37,327 nucleotides of DNA from a virus, in the IMG/VR virus record IMGVR_UViG_3300030101_004315, positions 1 through 37,327 of that record; one strand, written 5' to 3'. Positions 33,184 through 37,327 of the stretch are shown here, one piece after another; the first letter of the stretch is position 1, and the number at the start of each line of letters is the position of its first letter. A program made the translations under genes and the position numbers. Under the pieces are notes generated by a model. The model was given only the letters and a program-made list of their open reading frames with translations, did not search any database and was not told the DNA's origin.

Positions 33184-34882
33184 GGTTGTCTCCCAACACT
33201 GATGGCTGTTGAGACATATTGTATTTACTTTGACCGAGCGGTTCTAATGTGCGCCAGGCCAATCCAGTTTTTGATTCAAAACGGACTATATCTTCAGGCG
33301 TTTGAGGGTGAAACTCCTTGAAAATCTGCATCCTCATTTCGCCAATTTGATCTAATCCCTCAAGAGCTAGGGCTGTTGCAAAGATCATATCTGAGTGACA
33401 ACCAGCGCTGTGATCAGGTTTGCCGTTTTTGTCATAAACAAAAGATGACATTTCATTGGTCAGCACAGGCGGTAGGTCTTTTAATTTTTTATGGCTTACA
33501 AGTTTGCGCAGCCTGTTAAGGATCAGGTTACGCTTAGTAGCATCCGTCCAAAATCCAAGCTTTTCGACATACCGCTCTGCCATTTTGTCATACTGATAAC
33601 GCCTGTAGAGTCGCGGGTACTCATCTAAATAAAAGTCTTCTTGTACAGACACGCCTGCATTGTTGACTTCGATTACAGCCAATGCGTTGTTGTACTGTCG
33701 GCCAAGTGCGTTTGCTTCTTTTGCAAACTGATGAACTGGGCATTTTTTATAAATCCAGGCTACTGGTCTGTATTCAGCTTTTGATGTGACATCGATGACC
33801 ATTGCTGCCGAATAGTCACCATCGTTAGATCCTGACGCAACGTCAATACCCATAACATAGGTGCAGCCAAGCACTGGTTTTTCAATAATACATTCTGTTT
33901 CGCTAGTTTCTACAGGCTCATACTGTTCTTCAAAGAACGAATCACCAGACGACAAGAACGCATCGCTTGGTGCGCCGGGGTACTCTTGGTCAAACGTGCG
34001 CCAGTCACCATCGCACTTGTTTTCTAGTGCCCATTTCATCCAGCTAACCTGCGAAGGGCTAAGCTTGTACTTGTTGACGTACTCTGCTTCGTCGTTGGTT
34101 AGTGTGCGTTCGAGTGTTTCTATTTCACGATCAGAGTATTCAATGTAATCGCCTTTGCGATCTGTATACATGCCGTGTTGTTCGTCACGCATGATTTGAT
34201 AATCACGAAAAGTAAACCAAGGGAGGAACAGTTTGTAGTAACCGTTCTCTGTACGCCACCAATGGTAGAAGTAGTTGAAGCTGTTAGCGGTTGTTTCAAC
34301 AAATGCGCAGCCTCGGTCGGTCAAAGCCTGCATAGCAGCCGTAAAAACTTCCTTTTGTTTGTCCCAGAACGCTACTTCGGAGCAGTGTAGGTACTGCACA
34401 GTCGAGCCACGGAGCTTGTCAGGGCTGTTTGCCGTAGCAATCGTAATAAAACCGGTGTGTTTAGCAAAAACTAGCTCTTTTTTGGTCGAGTGCTTAAGCG
34501 GAAACTCCTCTTTGACCCACTCAGTTAGATTTTCGTAGTAGGTTTGGTAGATTTTAAAGAGTTTTGCTGCCGCTTCAGCGTCATGAGCAAGCACAATGCA
34601 CTTTGTGTTCTCTGCAAACAGTGTTCGCCAAAAGAAAAAGCCAGCAATAAACGTTGATATGCCCATTTGCCGGGCTTTGAGTATAGCCAGACGGTTCAGC
34701 CCCTTGTCGAGGATGTACTCAAGGACAATTTTTTGCGCATCGTTAGGTATAAGCGGGGCCAAAAGCCCAGACTTAAGCACGATTTTTAGTTCATGCTCAC
34801 AAAAGAAGAAAAAATCTTCCTGGCAATGTTTAATATAGGCTTTTTGATACTCAGATAACGCTGTTTTGCGTTTTCTGGGCAA
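33173..34882 (-). CDS. terL: terminase large subunit, 569 aa, TTG start
   Basis: The ATPase half has a Walker A-like KARQMGIST (69-77) and a Walker B-like LHCSEVAFW (about 168-177), followed by the coupling segment FVETTANS. The nuclease half has GIDVASGSNDGDYS, then VIEVNNAG, and a terminal acidic HSDMIFATALA. It cuts concatemers and drives DNA into the prohead through the portal. Length is normal. The start TTG 34882 has gaggcagg upstream on the - strand and follows the 48-aa basic gene by one base. Packaging mode cannot be inferred here. Confidence 0.9.
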   Translation of the reverse strand: MPRKRKTALSEYQKAYIKHCQEDFFFFCEHELKIVLKSGLLAPLIPNDAQKIVLEYILDKGLNRLAILKARQMGISTFIAGFFFWRTLFAENTKCIVLAHDAEAAAKLFKIYQTYYENLTEWVKEEFPLKHSTKKELVFAKHTGFITIATANSPDKLRGSTVQYLHCSEVAFWDKQKEVFTAAMQALTDRGCAFVETTANSFNYFYHWWRTENGYYKLFLPWFTFRDYQIMRDEQHGMYTDRKGDYIEYSDREIETLERTLTNDEAEYVNKYKLSPSQVSWMKWALENKCDGDWRTFDQEYPGAPSDAFLSSGDSFFEEQYEPVETSETECIIEKPVLGCTYVMGIDVASGSNDGDYSAAMVIDVTSKAEYRPVAWIYKKCPVHQFAKEANALGRQYNNALAVIEVNNAGVSVQEDFYLDEYPRLYRRYQYDKMAERYVEKLGFWTDATKRNLILNRLRKLVSHKKLKDLPPVLTNEMSSFVYDKNGKPDHSAGCHSDMIFATALALEGLDQIGEMRMQIFKEFHPQTPEDIVRFESKTGLAWRTLEPLGQSKYNMSQQPSVLGDNLDF

Positions 34883-34883
34883 C

Positions 34884-35030
34884 TTAACGCCTGCCTCGTT
34901 TCATCGGCGCTTTACGACCTGCTTTTTTTGCGGGTTTTTTTGTGCCGTTCTTTTTTTTCATTGCTTTTTTGGCCTGTTCCTTACCTTTTTTTGTGTAAGG
35001 AAATTTTTTACCACTAGGTCCTACGGGCAT
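34884..35030 (-). CDS. small Lys/Arg-rich basic protein, 48 aa
   Basis: The protein opens MPVGPSGKKFPYTKKGK. The rest is almost all Lys, Arg, Ala, Gly and Pro, giving an extremely basic chain likely to bind DNA. The GKKFPYTKKG opening is one I recognise from small phage proteins near terminases, but the function is not known. ATG 35030 is picked because aaggaggcg lies just upstream; the longer frame (to 35099) overlaps the DUF5872-like gene. It overlaps that gene by 17 nt and precedes the terminase by one base. Confidence 0.7.
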   Translation of the reverse strand: MPVGPSGKKFPYTKKGKEQAKKAMKKKNGTKKPAKKAGRKAPMKRGRR

Positions 35031-35445
35031 TACGCCTCCTTTTTGTTGTCCGCCGCTTTCTAGATTTACGACGCATTGATGTACCTGCTGCAAGACCATG
35101 CCTTGAATATTGCTTGCCCTTGCGCGTTGCTGCCGCTTTTTTTCTTTCCGCAGCCGCCAGTTTCTTACGCCCTGCCGCTGTTCGTTTTAGAGCTTCTCTT
35201 TTCTTTTTAGGCAAGTAAACCCCTTTACCGCCTTTTTTAGACCAGCCCCATTTTTGCTTGCCCCATTTTTTAAGACTATTGCTTTTGCTGCTGGGTTTCT
35301 TACCTGAGTATTTACCACCCATGTCTTTGTAATATTTTACGGCAAGCTGCATGGCTCGGGCGCTGTGTTTGCCGCCCATTTTTCTTCGTGCTTTAGCTTT
35401 CGCTCGTGCCCACTTTTTAGGGTCACGTTTCGTCGCTGTAGCCAT
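35014..35445 (-). CDS. DUF5872-like very basic protein, 143 aa
   Basis: DPKKWARAKAKARRKMGGKH (8-27), QLAVKYYKDMGG, then SLKKWGKQKWGWSKKGGKG and YLPKKKREAL fit the pattern I associate with DUF5872 proteins of phages and large DNA viruses. The C-terminal 40 residues are almost all Arg, Lys and Ala. It is probably a nucleic-acid-binding protein; an enzymatic role is not evident. It overlaps the neighbouring basic gene and abuts the upstream membrane protein. Recognition of the DUF is from memory. Confidence 0.75.
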   Translation of the reverse strand: MATATKRDPKKWARAKAKARRKMGGKHSARAMQLAVKYYKDMGGKYSGKKPSSKSNSLKKWGKQKWGWSKKGGKGVYLPKKKREALKRTAAGRKKLAAAERKKAAATRKGKQYSRHGLAAGTSMRRKSRKRRTTKRRRNARRT

Positions 35446-35798
35446 TAGACTTCCTTGCCTATAACAGCGCTAATTTTTGCGTAGTGATTACGCATTTCAC
35501 CCAGGCCTTCTTTAATTAAGGCTTCAGTATCTTGCAGTTCTTTTTCAATAGACTCTAATCGAGTTACCCACTGAAGGCGCTCTTGGTCGTACTTGTTGAC
35601 AACATCCATGAAGCGGTCACGAACCTCTGCTTCTCTTCGATTGCAGTCTTCCATTTGCTCTCGCAGTTGTTTTTGGAAGTTATCGGTTAGCAGATCTAAC
35701 CTTTGACTCATTTTTAGATACAGCCAAAAGATTGCCCCAGAGGCCAGGCCTAGCGCCCCAAAGTCTGCAACCATCTGTAAGATCTGTGAGGAGTCCAT
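35445..35798 (-). CDS. membrane-anchored coiled-coil protein, BhlA/holin-like layout, 117 aa
   Basis: An N-terminal hydrophobic helix (GALGLASGAIFWLYLKM, about residues 14-30) is followed by a long charged coiled coil (QKQLREQMEDCNRREAEV and onwards to 105). One N-terminal membrane segment plus coil resembles BhlA/UviB-type holin-like proteins and some lysis regulators. The sequence does not prove a lysis role. It overlaps the following gene by one base and pairs with the 56-aa coiled-coil/membrane protein upstream, suggesting they act together. Confidence 0.65.
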   Translation of the reverse strand: MDSSQILQMVADFGALGLASGAIFWLYLKMSQRLDLLTDNFQKQLREQMEDCNRREAEVRDRFMDVVNKYDQERLQWVTRLESIEKELQDTEALIKEGLGEMRNHYAKISAVIGKEV

Positions 35799-35968
35799 TA
35801 TTTCATCAAGTTTGCTGTAATGTACGGGCCGAGAACACTCATCACTCCCATAGCTGGAGCAACAATCCAGATTAACTTATCGAGTTTATTTTCGATTTTT
35901 TTTAGTCGAGCGTCAACGCCATCGAGGCGGGTTTGATTACGAACAACTTCAGTTTCTACTGTTTGCAT
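35798..35968 (-). CDS. small XhlA-like coiled-coil plus membrane protein, 56 aa
   Basis: An N-terminal coiled coil (NQTRLDGVDARLKKIENKLD, residues 11-30) leads into a hydrophobic C-terminal segment (LIWIVAPAMGVMSVLGPYI, 32-50). This is the layout of haemolysin XhlA-type lysis accessory proteins. The frame runs from ATG 35968 to TAA 35800-35798, overlapping the ATG of the 117-aa gene (TAATG) and ending exactly where expected in the gene string. It is too short for usual gene-length cut-offs and could easily be missed. Function in lysis is inferred. Confidence 0.7.
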   Translation of the reverse strand: MQTVETEVVRNQTRLDGVDARLKKIENKLDKLIWIVAPAMGVMSVLGPYITANLMK

Positions 35969-36192
35969 TATCGAGCCCCCTTGCGACGGTTTGTTCGGCG
36001 AGACACTACCCGCAGGTTCCTTTTGCCGTTGCTACCGCCCTTGCTCAATGGTTTTTTGTGGTCAACCTCTCTAGGGTCGCCAACCTTTAGACCCGAGCGA
36101 CGCCTGGCCGTATTGCGTTTTGCCCGGTTCTTTTTTTGTTTTCTTTTGCTGTGGTAGGTGTCGTATTCACGACGGTAGTTTCGTTTTCGCAT
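35968..36192 (-). CDS. small HNH-like nuclease, 74 aa
   Basis: The basic N-terminus (MRKRNYRREYDTYHSKRK) precedes VDHKKPLSKGGSNGKRNLRV (43-62), which carries the Asp-His, Gly-Gly-Ser-Asn and Asn-Leu residues of a compact HNH motif. A conserved terminal RRTNRRKG follows. No CxxC zinc pairs are present. Small HNH proteins are common next to terminase genes and may help DNA cutting or packaging. ATG 36192 is chosen for a TAATG overlap with the upstream gene. Length is short, so activity would need a partner or dimer. Confidence 0.75.
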   Translation of the reverse strand: MRKRNYRREYDTYHSKRKQKKNRAKRNTARRRSGLKVGDPREVDHKKPLSKGGSNGKRNLRVVSRRTNRRKGAR

Positions 36193-36482
36193 TAGCAGTT
36201 CCAAGCCCGCAGAGATTTATTGATTCTGCTGTTTGGATCACGCCTGGTTTTGGCGCTGGTTAGTTTTTTCTTCATGCCCTTCATGCGAGCACAGAAACTA
36301 CGCCTACGAGCGGCGTCTTTTTTGGTTTTTGGCTTAGGAGCGGGAGGCCTTAGTTTACCGCCGGTTGCTCGATTGTAACTTCTTCTGCCTTTAGCATTCA
36401 GGCCACCCTTGGGGTTTTTACCTTCTTTACGCTGCCAGGCTGGGGATCGTCGTCGTCTTCGAGATTTTCTACGCCGGCTCAT
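36192..36482 (-). CDS. DUF6321-like basic protein, 96 aa
   Basis: Very basic; SPAWQRKEGKNPKGGLNAKG (13-32) is followed by RRSYNRATGG, SFCARMKGMKKKLTSAKTRR and DPNSRINKSLRAWNC. This order is what I recall of the DUF6321 family, found in tailed phages and of unknown function. The regular Lys/Arg and conserved Cys suggest DNA or RNA binding. The overlap with its neighbours (TAATG at 36192 and a 4-nt overlap with 36479) places it in the same operon as the other basic proteins. Confidence 0.75.
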   Translation of the reverse strand: MSRRRKSRRRRRSPAWQRKEGKNPKGGLNAKGRRSYNRATGGKLRPPAPKPKTKKDAARRRSFCARMKGMKKKLTSAKTRRDPNSRINKSLRAWNC

Positions 36483-36748
36483 TTCCTCTTTCCTTCAACG
36501 ATGCGCAACACTTCTGCTGGAAGCTTGCCTTTGATGTCTTCATCTGTTGCATTGAGTGAGGTGTCAGTTAGACCTTCGGCAAGTTTGCTTACAGCCCGAA
36601 GTGCAACCTCTAGGCCTTTTGCTCCATGGTCTTCAACCATCGCTTTATCAACGATTTCTAATAACATTTTGTTGATATCGGTTTGACTAAGATCCTTATG
36701 ATCTCGCCGATTGATGGTTTGTAGGATGGTGTTGAGATTGTCTGCCAA
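36479..36748 (-). CDS. hypothetical helical protein, 89 aa, TTG start
   Basis: Mostly helical, mildly acidic protein (ADNLNTILQTINRRDHKDL, then LLEIVDKAM and VALRAVSKLAEGL). It could be a small terminase subunit because of size and position at the head of the packaging genes, but no helix-turn-helix is clear, so this is only a possibility. The start TTG 36748 has aaggaat about 7 nt upstream; it lies inside the 3' end of the upstream gene (53-nt overlap). A shorter start further in is possible. Confidence 0.6.
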   Translation of the reverse strand: MADNLNTILQTINRRDHKDLSQTDINKMLLEIVDKAMVEDHGAKGLEVALRAVSKLAEGLTDTSLNATDEDIKGKLPAEVLRIVEGKRK

Positions 36749-37327
36749 AGAACCATTCCTTCAGATCAAGCTTAGCCTGTAAGACTTGATGCTTTGTTTC
36801 AATGATGTCGCCCGAGTAGCACAATTTGGACAGATCAAACAAATCAATGATGCCCAAAAGATGCGCAACCATCGACTCATTGTGCAGTTCAGCTAAATAT
36901 TGAGAGCACTCACGAACCCAAAGGTGGCCATCCGGAAGAACCATTTTTTCCGTGTCATGACCAAACCCTGTTTTCTGTCTTTCATTGCTCAACCACACCA
37001 GTTTATCAGTTTCAACTGTCGCCATTCGACGAGCACGCTGTAATTGCTTCATGTCTCGATACTTGTCTACTGCATATTCCCAAGCCTCACGATTGCCCCA
37101 GTCATACAGCACATAACGACTACCGTCCGTCATGCCCCAGACCACGAAGTCGTAAAGCTCACCCATTACAGGCCTGAAAACTTTTTCTGATTTTTTAGAA
37201 TTTTTTACCCAAAACTCAATGCGAGCTATGGCACAATCTGGGTGCATACATGGACCAGTGCGCTGAAAGACAAAATACTTAGTCCCGTGGACGCCACACT
37301 GTATCTTGTTGCGATGACCGGCCAAGC
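36696..37327 (-). CDS. hypothetical protein, at least 209 aa (5' end probably outside window)
   Basis: The frame is open to the window edge. A TTG at 37325 could be the start, but a start outside is equally possible. The N-terminal part has Cys/His residues (KIQCGVHGTKYFVFQR, then CMHPDC) that may bind a metal. The middle is aromatic-rich (YDFVVWGMTDGSRYVLYDWG), and the C-terminal half is helical. No family is recognised. As first visible gene of the late arm it may be a packaging factor, but this cannot be shown. Confidence 0.65.
   Translation of the reverse strand, partial: LAGHRNKIQCGVHGTKYFVFQRTGPCMHPDCAIARIEFWVKNSKKSEKVFRPVMGELYDFVVWGMTDGSRYVLYDWGNREAWEYAVDKYRDMKQLQRARRMATVETDKLVWLSNERQKTGFGHDTEKMVLPDGHLWVRECSQYLAELHNESMVAHLLGIIDLFDLSKLCYSGDIIETKHQVLQAKLDLKEWFFGRQSQHHPTNHQSARS

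Noticed and set aside
35885-35905. T-run near 35890 as a + strand terminator
   Set aside because: It codes for Lys-Lys in the 56-aa gene on the - strand and has no strong hairpin before it.
1-37327. tRNA genes, CRISPR array, integrase/att sites, direct terminal repeats
   Set aside because: None seen on reading either strand; the window is also a fragment, so ends of the genome cannot be judged.

Overview
The window is part of a tailed-phage genome, most likely a short-tailed (podovirus-type) phage of a Gram-negative bacterium. The evidence is a large terminase, portal, scaffold, HK97-like capsid protein, head-tail adaptor, a nozzle-type tail protein, and a set of internal/ejection-type proteins that includes a soluble lytic transglycosylase. 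No tape measure, sheath, baseplate, integrase, repressor, RNA polymerase, DNA polymerase or primase was recognised. Both window ends cut through genes, so the remaining replication genes probably lie outside it. No tRNA, rRNA, CRISPR array or insertion sequence was seen. The host is not identifiable from the sequence; a marine proteobacterium is only a guess.

Left arm, 1-9870, + strand. Tightly packed small genes, most with 1-17 nt overlaps (ATGA or TAATG junctions). Positions 1-3580 hold small proteins of unknown function. Positions 3573-4772 hold three helix-turn-helix proteins. The last of these carries an internal extended -10 promoter, a hairpinned Shine-Dalgarno and an in-frame ATG that could give a separate 70-aa product. 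A gene-free gap (4773-4889) holds a long imperfect hairpin. Next comes a recombination and replication module: RecE-like PD-(D/E)XK nuclease, Rad52-type annealing protein, SSB, an unknown helical protein, RusA resolvase and a DnaC-type AAA+ loader. A more A-rich tail (8178-9870) carries a coiled-coil protein, an orphan DNA methyltransferase and a small membrane protein.

Right arm, 9871-37327, - strand (read from high to low coordinates). A cluster of very basic small proteins (HNH-like, DUF6321-like, DUF5872-like and a 48-aa Lys-rich protein), mixed with two small membrane/coiled-coil proteins, precedes the large terminase. A sigma70-like promoter across the terminase stop codon leads into scaffold and major capsid protein, and a strong intrinsic terminator follows the capsid gene. 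These two genes therefore look like a discrete high-output unit. Portal, adaptor, nozzle and several tail/virion proteins come next. They are followed by internal virion proteins, a transglycosylase protein, a 2219-aa giant, an M15 endolysin, a LamG-type fibre, two small proteins, a holin candidate and a short beta-rich protein. The two arms converge with stop codons touching at 9870/9871.

How they fit together: the left arm would process and recombine DNA and load a helicase supplied from elsewhere. The right arm would package DNA, build the capsid and short tail, eject DNA through internal proteins, and lyse the cell. Family names come from motif recognition without database searches.
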